The notes under the pieces were generated by a model that was given only the letters and a program-made list of their open reading frames with translations, had not been told where the DNA came from and did not search any database. This document shows, in pieces, positions 33,715 to 42,565 of a stretch of 64,000 nt of DNA. The position numbers and the translations under genes are program-made. The number at the start of each line of letters is the position of its first letter. The stretch's first letter is position 1. The stretch is from Chloroflexota bacterium. GTDB taxonomy: Bacteria; Chloroflexota; Anaerolineae; Anaerolineales; Villigracilaceae. The DNA lies in NCBI GenBank assembly GCA_024434165.1, contig QMIW01000008.1, positions 1-64,000 on the forward strand, in the 5' to 3' direction.

Positions 33715-34053
33715 ATGGATATCGTACTTGCCATGCTGGTCACGCTTTCGCGCGGAATTCCGGGAGTCGTCGCCGCCGGAATCGCGCTGATTTTGATGAT
33801 TCTGGCTCTCGTCCGCAAGGATGCGAGCATGATGGTGTTCGCCGCGCTGTTTGCCGTCCCATCCACGTATGTGTTCGGCGCATGGGCGGGTTTCCTGCTG
33901 GCGGTGCGGTTATCCCCGCTCTTTTTGCTGGGGTCCGCATTTTTCATCAGCCGGGAAGAACCCATCTTTGCGTGGATATTGCCGCTGCCGGTCTTCGGTT
34001 TTCTGGTCTATTTTCTGGTCACGCTGGTCGCCGCCGGTTTCTCCGGCGTGTAA
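33715..34053 (+). CDS. small hydrophobic membrane protein
   Basis: A 112-residue protein that is almost wholly hydrophobic, with about four TM segments (about 5-30, 36-60, 60-80, 88-110) and few charges (VRKDASM, SREEP). No family recognised. ATG at 33715 has GAGAGG nine bases upstream and lies 13 bases after the deaminase stop, so it is in the operon. It could be a carrier subunit or a housekeeping membrane protein. Confidence 0.6.
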   Translation: MDIVLAMLVTLSRGIPGVVAAGIALILMILALVRKDASMMVFAALFAVPSTYVFGAWAGFLLAVRLSPLFLLGSAFFISREEPIFAWILPLPVFGFLVYFLVTLVAAGFSGV

Positions 34054-34061
34054 ATACCGAT

Positions 34062-34364
34062 ATGCTGATCCCTCTGCTCTTCTGGGCTTCCATTCCGCTT
34101 TCATTGCTGTTTTCAGCGTATGGGGTCTGGAAGGATAAATATTGGCTGGTCTTTCTCGGTGCGCTGTCCTTTCTGCCGGTTGCGTATTATCTCAACGGTT
34201 CGCCTTCATCGAATGGATACGCCATCCTGCTGCCGCTGTTCCAGGTTGGTTCGGCGGCGGCGGTAAAAGAAGGCAGTAAGGTTTGGGCGTGGATTTTGCT
34301 CCTGCCCGCCCTGCTGACCGTGCTTTGGTTCGTTGGCGTAATTTTGTATTACCAGCTCGCCTAA
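34062..34364 (+). CDS. small hydrophobic membrane protein, end formed by a MITE
   Basis: A 100-residue hydrophobic protein with three TM segments (about 3-20, 26-45, 72-97), starting 9 bases after the similar-sized gene upstream. The last codons and the TAA stop (34362-34364) fall in the left end of MITE copy B, so insertion has probably changed the original C-terminus by a few residues. No family recognised; it may work with the upstream membrane protein. Confidence 0.55.
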   Translation: MLIPLLFWASIPLSLLFSAYGVWKDKYWLVFLGALSFLPVAYYLNGSPSSNGYAILLPLFQVGSAAAVKEGSKVWAWILLLPALLTVLWFVGVILYYQLA

Positions 34365-34485
34365 CGCGGCAGGACGCCCATTCATGTTTTTGCAAAATGT
34401 CCGGCACAGAGCCGCCCTTTCTTGCAGATTGGCTGCTGCTTTGCTCAAACGGGCTGTCCCTGCGGCGAATCGCGTAAGGTGAATT
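34354..34485. mobile_element. MITE-like element, copy B (degenerate, inverted to copy A)
   Basis: About 132 bp, roughly 80-85 percent identical by eye to the reverse complement of 31917-32052. Its terminal repeats have decayed (GCTCGCCTAACGC against GCGTAAGGTGAATT). It lies directly ahead of the adenine deaminase gene and overlaps the end of the preceding gene. It accounts for the 34365-34525 gap apart from a TATAGT at 34505-34510 that may be the ade -10 box. Confidence 0.8.
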
Positions 34486-34525
34486 ACCAGGTTTCCTGAT
34501 CTTCTATAGTTCGACGGAGAGATTT

Positions 34526-36316
34526 ATGACCCCTTCCACCAAGTTGACCGCTGCTCTCGTTGACGTTGCCATGGGGCGCGCGCCCGCCGACCTTGTCGTT
34601 CGCGGCGGGAAGTGGGTGAGCGTGCAATCGGGCGAGATCGTCCCGAATATTGATATTGCGGTGGTGCAGGGGCGCATCGCGTATGTCGGACGCGATGCCG
34701 GGCATACCATCGGCAGAAAGACGAAGGTCATTGAAGCCAAAGGCAGGTTCCTCGTTCCCGGTTTGCTGGATGCGCACATGCACGTCGAGTCGGGCATGGT
34801 CACGGTGACGGAATTCGTCCGTGCGGTGGCGGTGCGCGGCACGACCGGCATGTTCATTGATCCGCACGAGATTGCGAATGTCTTCGGTCTCAAGGGCGTC
34901 AAACTGATGGTGGATGAAGCGCAAAAACAGCCGATTCACGTTTGGGTGCAGATGCCCTCGTGCGTCCCATCCGCTCCGGGGTTGGAGACGCCCGGCTCCT
35001 CCATCGGACCGAAGGAAGTTGCCGAGGCGATGACGTGGAAGGGCATCATCGGCTTGGGCGAGATGATGAACTTCCCCGGTGTGTTCATGGGCGATAAGAA
35101 GATGCTGGATGAAATGTCCGCGACTCATGCGGCGGGCAAGGTCATCGGCGGGCATTATGCCTCGCCCGACCTGGGACTTCCTTTCCACGGCTATGTGGCT
35201 GGCGGCGCGGAGGACGACCACGAAGGCACACGGCTCGACGATGCGATTGCGCGCGTGCGGCAGGGCATGAAGGCGATGCTGCGATACGGTTCCGCCTGGT
35301 TCGACGTGGCGGCGCAGGTGAAAGCCATCACCGAAAAGAAACTGGATTCACGCCGCTTCATCCTGTGCACGGACGATTCTCACGCCGAGACGTTGACCCA
35401 GGAAGGTCACATGGACCGCGTCCTGCGGCACGCCATCAGCGAGGGTCTGAACCCGATGACGGCGATTCAGATGATGACCATCAACACGGCGGAGCATTTC
35501 GGCGTAAGCAAAGAGATGGGCATGATCGCCCCGGGCCGCTGGGCGGATATTTTGCTGGTGGAAGACCTGATGCGCTTCAAAGCCGACATGGTGATCGCGA
35601 AGGGACAGGTCATCGCGGAGAACGGCGAGTGGCAGGTCAAACTGCCCGCTGTAAAATATCCCAAGTGGGCAGCCAACTCCATTCGCATGAAGAGAAAACT
35701 TACAGCCGAGGATTTTGTCCTTCGGACAAGAGCAGCCGACGGGTCCGAACTTGAAGCGCACGTGATCGGGGTCATCGAAAACCAGGCGCCGACCCGTCAT
35801 CTCAGAATGAAAGTCAAAGCCGGGAACGGCGAAGTCAAAGCGGACCTGCGGCGCGACCTGGCAAAGATCGCGCTGGTGGAACGTCACCGCGCCACAGGGC
35901 AGGTGACGGTGGGGCTGGTGAGCGGGTTTGGCTTTACGCGCAAATGCGCCATCGGCTCGACGGTGGCGCACGACAGCCATCACATGATTGTGGTTGGCAC
36001 GGACGATGAAAACATGGCAATCGCCGCAAACGAACTGGCGAAGTGCGGCGGCGGTCAGGTGGTGGTGTTGGATGGCAGGGTGGTTGGACTGGTCGAGTTG
36101 AAGATCGCGGGGTTGATGTCCGTCGAACGCGCGGAGGTGGTCGCGAAGAAAGCCGCGACCGTGCTGGACGGCTTCAAGATGTGCGGCAGCGAGTTGAACA
36201 ACCCGAACATGCAGTTGAGTTTAATGGCTCTGGTGGTCATCCCTGAATTGAGAATCTCCGATAAGGGACTGGTTGACGTGACGCAGTTCGATTTCGTCCC
36301 GGTGTTGGAAGACTAA
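34526..36316 (+). CDS. ade: adenine deaminase
   Basis: A 596-residue binuclear metal amidohydrolase that converts adenine to hypoxanthine. Family motifs: LLDAHMHVESGMV (about 76-88) with the metal His pair, PHEIANVFG (about 113-121), LGEMMNFPGV (about 179-188), GHYASPDLG (about 209-217) and CTDDSHAETL (about 280-289). The C-terminal domain (about 390-596) with RHRATGQVTVGLVSGFG is normal for Ade. A GGAGAG site precedes the ATG. It follows the 8-oxoguanine deaminase-like gene and precedes a GntR regulator, in keeping with purine salvage or breakdown. Confidence 0.95.
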   Translation: MTPSTKLTAALVDVAMGRAPADLVVRGGKWVSVQSGEIVPNIDIAVVQGRIAYVGRDAGHTIGRKTKVIEAKGRFLVPGLLDAHMHVESGMVTVTEFVRAVAVRGTTGMFIDPHEIANVFGLKGVKLMVDEAQKQPIHVWVQMPSCVPSAPGLETPGSSIGPKEVAEAMTWKGIIGLGEMMNFPGVFMGDKKMLDEMSATHAAGKVIGGHYASPDLGLPFHGYVAGGAEDDHEGTRLDDAIARVRQGMKAMLRYGSAWFDVAAQVKAITEKKLDSRRFILCTDDSHAETLTQEGHMDRVLRHAISEGLNPMTAIQMMTINTAEHFGVSKEMGMIAPGRWADILLVEDLMRFKADMVIAKGQVIAENGEWQVKLPAVKYPKWAANSIRMKRKLTAEDFVLRTRAADGSELEAHVIGVIENQAPTRHLRMKVKAGNGEVKADLRRDLAKIALVERHRATGQVTVGLVSGFGFTRKCAIGSTVAHDSHHMIVVGTDDENMAIAANELAKCGGGQVVVLDGRVVGLVELKIAGLMSVERAEVVAKKAATVLDGFKMCGSELNNPNMQLSLMALVVIPELRISDKGLVDVTQFDFVPVLED

Positions 36317-36392
36317 AACACAGCCGCGGAGCGGCAGAGGGTGTCGTTGTTCAACCGCCTCTGTGATCTCTGTGGTGAAGAAAAGAGAAGTC

Positions 36393-37109
36393 ATGGCTAA
36401 TTTTCCTTTCCAACGATTGCAGGCTGACCTGGCTGCGTTGATCAACAAAACACCTGCGGGGCAGCGCCTCCCTTCGGAGCCGGACCTTGCGAAGCAGTTG
36501 GGCGTTTCCCGCGCCACGCTGCGCGAAGCGATGCGTTCCTTTGAAACGCAGGGACTGATCCGCCGCCGTCAGGGATCGGGGACGTTCGTGGTCGGCAAGG
36601 TGCAGGCGCTCGACAGCGGGCTGGAGGTTTTGGAAAGCCTGGATACGATTGCGAAACGCATGGGGCTGGAGGTGTCGGTCAGCGATTTGAATGTCGAAAC
36701 CGTCACCGCCGATGAGGAACTCGCCGCGTCGTTCGGGATTTCAGCCGGTTCGAAACTGACGCGCGTACGCCGCGTCATCCGCGCCGAGAGCCGCCCGGTC
36801 GCCTATCTGGTGGATGTCCTGCCGGAGGATGTGCTTCAATCGAAGGACCTGCCTTCCGATTTCAACGGCTCGGTGCTGGACTTTTTGCTGAACCGCGGCG
36901 ATGCGTTGACCTCCTCCCGCGCCAATGTCAGCGCCATCGGCGCCTCGGCGGATGTGGCGAAGCCCCTGGAGATTCAGCGCGGCGATGTGCTGCTGCACTT
37001 CAATGCGCTGCTGTTCGATGCCAACAGCCGCCTGGTGGATGCCTCGCTGAGTTATTTCATACCGGGGTATTTCCATTTTCATATCGTGAGGCGGGTGGGC
37101 GGCGGTTAA
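36393..37109 (+). CDS. GntR-family transcriptional regulator (HutC/UTRA type)
   Basis: A 238-residue repressor or activator. The N-terminal winged helix has LPSEPDLAKQLGVSRATLREAMRSFETQGLIRRRQGSGTFV (key part SRATLREAM, about 41-49); the C-terminal UTRA ligand-binding domain spans about 80-235. I chose the ATG at 36393 (MANFPFQRLQADL), with AAGAGAAG ahead. Its place between adenine deaminase and ygeY suggests it senses a purine-pathway metabolite and controls this block. The TTGT-N3-ACAA palindrome at 32244 is a candidate site. Confidence 0.9.
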   Translation: MANFPFQRLQADLAALINKTPAGQRLPSEPDLAKQLGVSRATLREAMRSFETQGLIRRRQGSGTFVVGKVQALDSGLEVLESLDTIAKRMGLEVSVSDLNVETVTADEELAASFGISAGSKLTRVRRVIRAESRPVAYLVDVLPEDVLQSKDLPSDFNGSVLDFLLNRGDALTSSRANVSAIGASADVAKPLEIQRGDVLLHFNALLFDANSRLVDASLSYFIPGYFHFHIVRRVGGG

Positions 37110-37178
37110 AAGCCGCACAGGGTTCTGGAACATTCGGCGGGTTGGAAACCCGCCCTTACGAAGCATCAAGGAGAAAAA

Positions 37179-38393
37179 ATGTCGGAAGTTGTAAAAGAGA
37201 TTCAAAAGAAAGTGGCGGGATACCGCGAAGATATTATCCAGTTCATGCGCGATATCGTCGCCATCCCTTCGATGGAATCGCAGATCGGGGAAGTGGGAAA
37301 ACGCATTCAGGCTGAGATGACCAAACTCGGCTTCGAGGAAGTCCGCTTTGACAGGATGGGGAACACCATCGGGCGCATCGGCAGCGGCAAACGCGTGCTG
37401 GTATATGACTCGCACATTGACACCGTCGGCATTGGCAACCCCGACTCCTGGCAGTGGGACCCGTTCATCGGGAAAGTGGAAGACGGCATTTTATACGCGC
37501 GCGGCGCATGCGACGAAAAGAACAGCACCCCCGGCATGGTGTACGGGCTTGCGATTGCGCGCGACCTCGGCTTGCTCAAGGATTATACGGTCTATTACTT
37601 CGGCAATATGGAAGAGGAATGCGACGGCATCGCCCCCAACACCTTTGTGGAAGTGGACCCGAAGGTCAAGCCGGATTTCGTCGTCATCGGCGAGCCGACG
37701 CGGATGCAGGTCTATCGCGGGCACAAGGGGCGCGTCGAGTTAAAGGTCACGTCCATCGGCAAGTCGGCGCACGCCGCCTCTCACCACCTGGGCGACAGCG
37801 CCCTCTACAAAATGCTCAACGTCATCTCCGGCATCCGCGACCTGGACGCCCACCTGAAGACGCATGAGTTCCTCGGCAAAGGCACCATCATGGTGACCGA
37901 CACGCGCATCAGCACTGCATCCATCAACGCCGTGCCGGACGGGTTCACCATCTTCATTGACCGCCGCCTGACATTCGGCGAAACGAAAGAGGAAGCCGCC
38001 CAGCAGGTGCGCGACCTGATCCCCGGCTACCTGCGCGACCAGATCACCGTGGAGGAACTGTTCTACGATACGCCGAGTTATACCGGCTTCGTATTCCCCG
38101 TAGATAAATACTACCCCGCCTGGGCGCTGGAGGAATCGCATCCCATCGTGCAAGCCGGGCAGGAAACGATCCGCCAGTTGTGGAACGAGACCCGCCCGAC
38201 CGGCAAGTGGAGCTTCTCCACGAACGGGACCTATTGGGCGGGGAAGGCGGGCATCCCCTCCATCGGTTTCGGTCCCGGCGATGAAATCTATGCCCATACC
38301 ACCATGGACCAGGTCCCGTTGAAGGACTTGGTCGCCGCCACGGAGTTCTATGCGCTGTTCCCGGATATTTTGAGCAGGCACGCGCAAAAATAG
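37179..38393 (+). CDS. ygeY: YgeY-type M20 hydrolase
   Basis: A 404-residue metallohydrolase of the M20/ArgE-DapE family, YgeY branch. Metal-site motifs are VYDSHIDTVG (about 72-81), GACDEKNSTPGM (about 109-120), EEECDG (about 143-148) and GEPTRM (about 169-174); GPGDEIYAHTTMDQV near the end carries the last His. In E. coli and gut anaerobes, ygeY lies in the purine/urate-degradation cluster with ygeW and a carbamate kinase, as here. Its natural substrate is not settled. AAGGAG precedes the ATG. Confidence 0.9.
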   Translation: MSEVVKEIQKKVAGYREDIIQFMRDIVAIPSMESQIGEVGKRIQAEMTKLGFEEVRFDRMGNTIGRIGSGKRVLVYDSHIDTVGIGNPDSWQWDPFIGKVEDGILYARGACDEKNSTPGMVYGLAIARDLGLLKDYTVYYFGNMEEECDGIAPNTFVEVDPKVKPDFVVIGEPTRMQVYRGHKGRVELKVTSIGKSAHAASHHLGDSALYKMLNVISGIRDLDAHLKTHEFLGKGTIMVTDTRISTASINAVPDGFTIFIDRRLTFGETKEEAAQQVRDLIPGYLRDQITVEELFYDTPSYTGFVFPVDKYYPAWALEESHPIVQAGQETIRQLWNETRPTGKWSFSTNGTYWAGKAGIPSIGFGPGDEIYAHTTMDQVPLKDLVAATEFYALFPDILSRHAQK

Positions 38394-38400
38394 CGCACCC

Positions 38401-38460
38401 ATATACTTGTCCTATACACCTCTCTACTTTACCTGTTTACTTGTTTACCTGTTTATCCCA
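38401..38460. repeat. low-complexity tract of 6-8 base units
   Basis: The sequence between the ygeY stop and the next gene runs through variants of a short unit (TTTACCTG, TTTACTTG, TTTACCTG). Comparable tracts occur in other gaps (4622-4680, 24675-24703, 56850-56919) and inside genes. No gene is present. Confidence 0.6.
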
Positions 38461-38549
38461 CCCCTTCCAAACCGCCAAAGAAGGATACATTAATGTCAAG
38501 GAGGTCCGTCTCATCGTCGAATCGTTGACAATTGAATAAGGAGGCTCAA

Positions 38550-39503
38550 ATGCGTAGTTTTGCTGGTCGTGACATCCTTTCGCTCAAGGAATTCGAAAGG
38601 AACGAGTTCTTCCACGTGTTCGATGTGGCTCAGAAAATGGAACCCATCGCACGCGCGCGCAGGAACACGGACTTGCTCAAGGAAAAAACGCTGGTGACGG
38701 CTTTCTACCAGCCCTCCACCCGCACGCGCCTGGCTCACGAAGCCGCCATGCACCGGCTGGGCGGACACGTCACCGGGTTTTCCGATGCAAAGATGACCCG
38801 CGCCGGGGACTTCTATCAGGAGTCCATCAAGGACACGGTCAAGATGCTGGAGTTCTACGGCGACGTCATTGTGATGCGTCACTTCCAGCAGGGCGCTCCG
38901 CATGAAGCCGCCCGCTGGGCAAGCATACCCATCATCAACGGCGGCGATGGCTGGGGCGAGCACCCAACCCAAATCCTCACCGACTTGTACACCGTCCTGC
39001 GGGAAAAAGGACGCATTGACGGGTTGAAGTGGCTTGCCGTCGGCGATATGCGGATGCGGACGATGCACTCCCTCGGCTACGCCCTGAGCCAGTTCGACTG
39101 TCCCATCACGTTCGTATCCCCGCCGGATATGTCGCTCACCGGGGAATTCAAAGCCGAACTCCGCCAGTACAGCGTGAACTTCACCGAAGCAGACCACGTC
39201 GAAAAAGCGATTCAAGACGCCGACGTGATTCTGGTGGAGCCGGTCGTCCAGCCCGATTACACAAAATCGCGCGATGAACGCGGCGCGCAGGTTGACCTGA
39301 CCCCGGCGAACTACAAGATCACGCGCGAACTGCTGACCTCGAAAGCCAAGCCGGACGCCATCCTGCTTCATTCCCTGCCGCGCATGGATGAAATTCCCAC
39401 CGATGTGGATATCACCCGCTGGTCGCGCTACTGGCAGGAAGCCTTCAACGGCGTGGTCATGCGCATGACGCTGCTGGCGCTTGTCCTCGGCGCGATGGAA
39501 TAG
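38550..39503 (+). CDS. aspartate/ornithine carbamoyltransferase-family enzyme (ATCase-like)
   Basis: A 317-residue carbamoyltransferase. The carbamoyl-phosphate site is clear: PSTRTR (55-60), RHFQQG (110-115), NGGDGWGEHPTQ (130-141) and the C-terminal HSLPRMDE. The overall pattern is closest to aspartate carbamoyltransferase. However, the loop that in ATCase carries the active-site Lys (GKKGE type) reads TRAGDFYQES, so the second substrate may differ. I chose the ATG at 38550 with AAGGAGG ahead. No pyrimidine genes are nearby; instead YgeY, a YgeW-like enzyme and carbamate kinase surround it, so it probably serves catabolism. Confidence 0.8.
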   Translation: MRSFAGRDILSLKEFERNEFFHVFDVAQKMEPIARARRNTDLLKEKTLVTAFYQPSTRTRLAHEAAMHRLGGHVTGFSDAKMTRAGDFYQESIKDTVKMLEFYGDVIVMRHFQQGAPHEAARWASIPIINGGDGWGEHPTQILTDLYTVLREKGRIDGLKWLAVGDMRMRTMHSLGYALSQFDCPITFVSPPDMSLTGEFKAELRQYSVNFTEADHVEKAIQDADVILVEPVVQPDYTKSRDERGAQVDLTPANYKITRELLTSKAKPDAILLHSLPRMDEIPTDVDITRWSRYWQEAFNGVVMRMTLLALVLGAME

Positions 39504-39511
39504 GAGAAGCA

Positions 39512-39775
39512 ATGACAGGCATTTCAGAAGACCTCCGCAAGAAATACGGCGCGGCAAGCGCGGAACAAAAACTGCTCGTCCTGCGGCGCGAACTGTTGCG
39601 GCCCATCATCACCGTCGAATCCTCGGCGCACCTCCTGCAAACCGCCAGCGACAGCATTTGCGGCTGCCTGCCCGAAGAAGTCAGCGCGGACGAATTCAGG
39701 AACACCGTCAAATGGCTGTCTGAAGCGGCGCGCGACCTCCATCAGATTCTGGATGCGCTGACCGAAGACGCATAG
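39512..39775 (+). CDS. small helical protein, HisKA-like segment
   Basis: An 87-residue helical protein that begins 9 bases after the carbamoyltransferase with a GGAGAAGC site. The segment LRRELLRPIITVESSAHLLQ resembles the dimerisation helix of histidine kinases but lacks the His and any kinase domain. The codon pattern and tight spacing support it as real. Function unknown; it might be an oligomerisation partner or regulator. Confidence 0.55.
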   Translation: MTGISEDLRKKYGAASAEQKLLVLRRELLRPIITVESSAHLLQTASDSICGCLPEEVSADEFRNTVKWLSEAARDLHQILDALTEDA

Positions 39776-39922
39776 CAGTCCCGCCTGGCGGACCGCATCT
39801 TTCCCCGCCCCGGGCTGGTTCCATCCATCGAGCGCGCGCAACCCGAAAGCGCGTGCATCCGCCAAACAGGTTCACGGAAACGCCGGTGAACACAGAGTTT
39901 GTATTGTCGAATTTTAGAAACC

Positions 39923-40447
39923 ATGAAAATCATTGAAATCCGCCGACATTCCATCCGCTCGCTGGGGGAGGACCATCTCAATCAAAAAGGGGTTGCGCTG
40001 GCTCGCAGCGTCGGGCAGGGCTTGGGTCCGTTCGACTTCGTGGCGACCTCCATGCTCCCGCGCGCGTACGAGACCGCCATCGCCATGGGATTTGCCGTCC
40101 ATGAACAGAACGAATTGATGAATACCTACGGCGGCGCGGTCGAACGTGAAGCGCCCTGGCCCCTGCCGTTCTATCACTATTCCGAGATCGTCAGGCAGGA
40201 AGGCGCCGCCGCACAATACGCCTATCGCTTGATGGATTACTACATGGACATCCTCGGCAGGATCCCCGAAGGCGGCTCGGCGCTGGTCGTCAATCATGGC
40301 GGCGTGGTGGAACTGGGCGTGGTCGCCTGCCTGCCTCAAACAGACTTCCTGCCCTGGGGCGACCCCGCGGACTATTGCGAAGGGGCACGCCTGTTCTGGG
40401 AAGACGGCCGGTTCGTGAGCGGCGAAGTGCTGCGCGTTGCCAAATGA
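39923..40447 (+). CDS. histidine phosphatase (phosphoglycerate mutase-like)
   Basis: A 174-residue enzyme of the histidine phosphatase superfamily. The catalytic RH motif is in EIRRHSIRS (5-13, with H9 as nucleophile), the second Arg is in ATSMLPRAYETA and the second catalytic His in VVNHGGVVELG. The usual RHG is RHS here. Probably a phosphatase or mutase on a small phosphorylated compound. The ATG at 39923 gives the expected start. It sits between the two carbamoyltransferase genes, which is unusual. Confidence 0.85.
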   Translation: MKIIEIRRHSIRSLGEDHLNQKGVALARSVGQGLGPFDFVATSMLPRAYETAIAMGFAVHEQNELMNTYGGAVEREAPWPLPFYHYSEIVRQEGAAAQYAYRLMDYYMDILGRIPEGGSALVVNHGGVVELGVVACLPQTDFLPWGDPADYCEGARLFWEDGRFVSGEVLRVAK

Positions 40448-40508
40448 AAAATCAAATTCGTGCATTGCAATCATCAATGACGATAAAAAGACAAAAGGAG
40501 ATTAAAGT

Positions 40509-41498
40509 ATGCAAACAAATTTTCGCGGTCGTGATTTCATCGGCGATCTCGACTTCACCAAAGAGGAAGTCGAAACCGTCCTGGACGTAGCCTGGGATCT
40601 GAAACGCAAGCGCGCGCTGGGCGAACCGCACGCCTATCTGCGCGATAAGGTCCTGGCGATGCTGTTCTTCTTTTCGTCCACCCGCACGCGCGGATCGTTC
40701 GAAGCGGGAATGGCACAACTCGGCGGGCATGCCGCTTTCATTGACAGCAACACCACCCAGATCGCGCACGGCGATACGCCGGTGGAGATCGGCGAAATCT
40801 TCGGGCGCTATTTCGACGGCATCGCCATCCGTCACTGCGATTTCGGCGACGGCAACAAATACCTGAACGATGTCGCCAAATCCAGCCGCGCGCCGGTGCT
40901 GAACATGCAATGCGACATTTACCATCCCTTCCAGTGCCTCGCGGATTTAATGACCATCATGGAAAAGAAGGGACGCGACCTGCGCAGGAAGAAGATCGTC
41001 GTTTCATGGGCGTACGCCGCCTCGTACCTCAAGCCGATTTCCGTGCCGCAGTCGCTGATTCTGCAAATGCCGCGCTTTGGCATGGATGTGACGCTGGCAT
41101 ATCCGCCGGGCTTCCAGTTGATGCCCGATATTGTGGAGCAGGCGAAGGAACAGGCGAAGATCGCCGGCACAGCCTTTGAAATTATCGAAGACAAAGACGG
41201 CATGACCGAAGCCTGCAAGGATGCCGACGTGATCTACGCCAAATCCTGGGGTCCGCTGTTGACCACCAACGATAAGACCGAAGGCAAGAAACTCCAGGAT
41301 TCGTTCAAGAATTGGATCATGGACGATGCCAAACTCAAGGTGGCGAAGAAGGACTGCATCTACATGCACCCGCTTCCCGCCGACCGCGACATCGAAGTCA
41401 CCAGCGCCGTGCTGGACGGTCCGAACTCGGTCGTCTTCGACGAAGCCGAAAACCGCCTGCACGCTCAGAAGGCGGTGATGGCGCTTGCCATGTCGTAG
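40509..41498 (+). CDS. ygeW: YgeW-like knotted carbamoyltransferase
   Basis: A 329-residue carbamoyltransferase of the YgeW group. STRTR is at 57-61, the QIAHGDTPVEI and CDIYHPFQCLADLMTI segments follow, and the distinctive WAYAASYLKPISVPQSLI and RFGMDVTLAYPPGF match E. coli YgeW (WAYSPSYGKPLSVPQ) closely. The knotted fold and unknown natural substrate are known for that family. It is followed by carbamate kinase, so it would produce carbamoyl phosphate from a ureido compound in purine breakdown. An AAGGAGATTA site precedes the ATG. Confidence 0.88.
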   Translation: MQTNFRGRDFIGDLDFTKEEVETVLDVAWDLKRKRALGEPHAYLRDKVLAMLFFFSSTRTRGSFEAGMAQLGGHAAFIDSNTTQIAHGDTPVEIGEIFGRYFDGIAIRHCDFGDGNKYLNDVAKSSRAPVLNMQCDIYHPFQCLADLMTIMEKKGRDLRRKKIVVSWAYAASYLKPISVPQSLILQMPRFGMDVTLAYPPGFQLMPDIVEQAKEQAKIAGTAFEIIEDKDGMTEACKDADVIYAKSWGPLLTTNDKTEGKKLQDSFKNWIMDDAKLKVAKKDCIYMHPLPADRDIEVTSAVLDGPNSVVFDEAENRLHAQKAVMALAMS

Positions 41499-41500
41499 TA

Positions 41501-41541
41501 TGTCATTGCGAGTGGCGCTGAAAGCGCCACTCGCAATGACA
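41501..41541. repeat. perfect 19-bp hairpin repeat between ygeW and carbamate kinase
   Basis: TGTCATTGCGAGTGGCGCT (41501-41519), loop GAA and its exact complement to 41541. The GTCATTGCGAG end is shared with the repeat at 24819. There is no T run, so it may be an RNA-processing hairpin within the operon rather than a terminator. Confidence 0.8.
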
Positions 41542-41562
41542 TGAAAATAAGGAGATTTATCA

Positions 41563-42513
41563 ATGACCAAACTCGCTGTAATCGCCGTCGGCGGCAACTC
41601 GCTCATCAAGGATGACAAACACGTCAGCGTGGAAGACCAGATGGAAGCCCTGCGCGAAACCGCCCATCACATCGCGGACATGATCGAAGCGGGCTGGGAC
41701 CTCGCCATCGGTCACGGCAATGGACCGCAGGTCGGGTTCATTTTGAGGCGCTCGGAGATCGCCGCCAAAGTGGAAGGGATGCACGAAGTCCCGCTGGATG
41801 TGTGCGGCGCGGATTCACAGGGCGCCATCGGCTATGAGTTTCAGCAGGCATTGCAGAACGAATATCGCAAGCGCGGCATCCAAAAAGGCGCGGCGACCGT
41901 CATCACGCAGATGCTGGTGGATAAGAACGACCCCGCCTTCCAGAAACCGTCCAAGCCCATCGGCTCGTTCATGGACGAAGCCGAAGCGAAGAAAAGGGAA
42001 TCGGAGATGGGCTGGTCGGTGGTCGAGGATGCAGGCAGGGGGTGGAGAAGAGTTGTGGCATCCCCGCTGCCGAAACGAATCATCGAACTGGAGTCGGTCA
42101 AGTTGCTGCTCAACGCGGGCATGACCGTGATCACGGTGGGCGGGGGCGGCATCCCGGTCATTGACAAGGGCGACGGCACGCTGCAAGGCACCGCCGCCGT
42201 CATTGACAAGGACTTTGCCTCATCCCTGCTGGCGCAGGAGCTCGGCGCGGAATTGTTCCTGATCGCCACCGCCGTGGAAAAGGTTGCCATCAACTTCGGC
42301 AAGCCCGACCAAAAATGGCTCGACAAAATGACGCTCGCCGAAGCCAAACAGTATCTTGCCGAGGGCACACACTTTGCTAAAGGCTCGATGGCGCCGAAGA
42401 TTCAAGCCATCATCTGGTTCCTGGAGAACGGCGGCAAGCAGGCGTTGATCACGAATCCCGAAAACATTGGGCGCGCCCTGAAAGGCGAGACGGGAACCTG
42501 GATTGTTCCGTAA
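41563..42513 (+). CDS. arcC: carbamate kinase
   Basis: A 316-residue kinase of the amino acid kinase superfamily that in catabolism turns carbamoyl phosphate and ADP into ATP, CO2 and ammonia. Family motifs: VIAVGGNSLI (6-15), GHGNGPQVGFIL (about 48-59), GGGGIPVI (about 194-201) and the CSQGAIGYEFQQ-type helix (ADSQGAIGYEFQQAL). Length is normal. It is the final ATP-yielding step for the carbamoyl groups released by the two carbamoyltransferases upstream. AAGGAG lies 10 nt before the ATG. Confidence 0.95.
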   Translation: MTKLAVIAVGGNSLIKDDKHVSVEDQMEALRETAHHIADMIEAGWDLAIGHGNGPQVGFILRRSEIAAKVEGMHEVPLDVCGADSQGAIGYEFQQALQNEYRKRGIQKGAATVITQMLVDKNDPAFQKPSKPIGSFMDEAEAKKRESEMGWSVVEDAGRGWRRVVASPLPKRIIELESVKLLLNAGMTVITVGGGGIPVIDKGDGTLQGTAAVIDKDFASSLLAQELGAELFLIATAVEKVAINFGKPDQKWLDKMTLAEAKQYLAEGTHFAKGSMAPKIQAIIWFLENGGKQALITNPENIGRALKGETGTWIVP

Positions 42514-42564
42514 TTGTAGGTCACGCTTTTAGCGTGACTGTCACGTTGAAAACGTGACCTACAA
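42514..42564. repeat. nested hairpin repeat after carbamate kinase
   Basis: GTAGGTCACG (42516-42525) pairs with CGTGACCTAC (42553-42562), and two smaller hairpins (CACGCTTTTAGCGTG and CACGTTGAAAACGTG) lie inside. It has the look of a dispersed palindromic element; it may also end the upstream transcript. Confidence 0.7.
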
Positions 42565-42565
42565 A

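Noticed and set aside
38550-39503. Pyrimidine-synthesis aspartate carbamoyltransferase (pyrB)
   Set aside because: Motifs fit the family, but the Lys loop differs and the neighbours are purine-catabolic, so I left the gene symbol blank.
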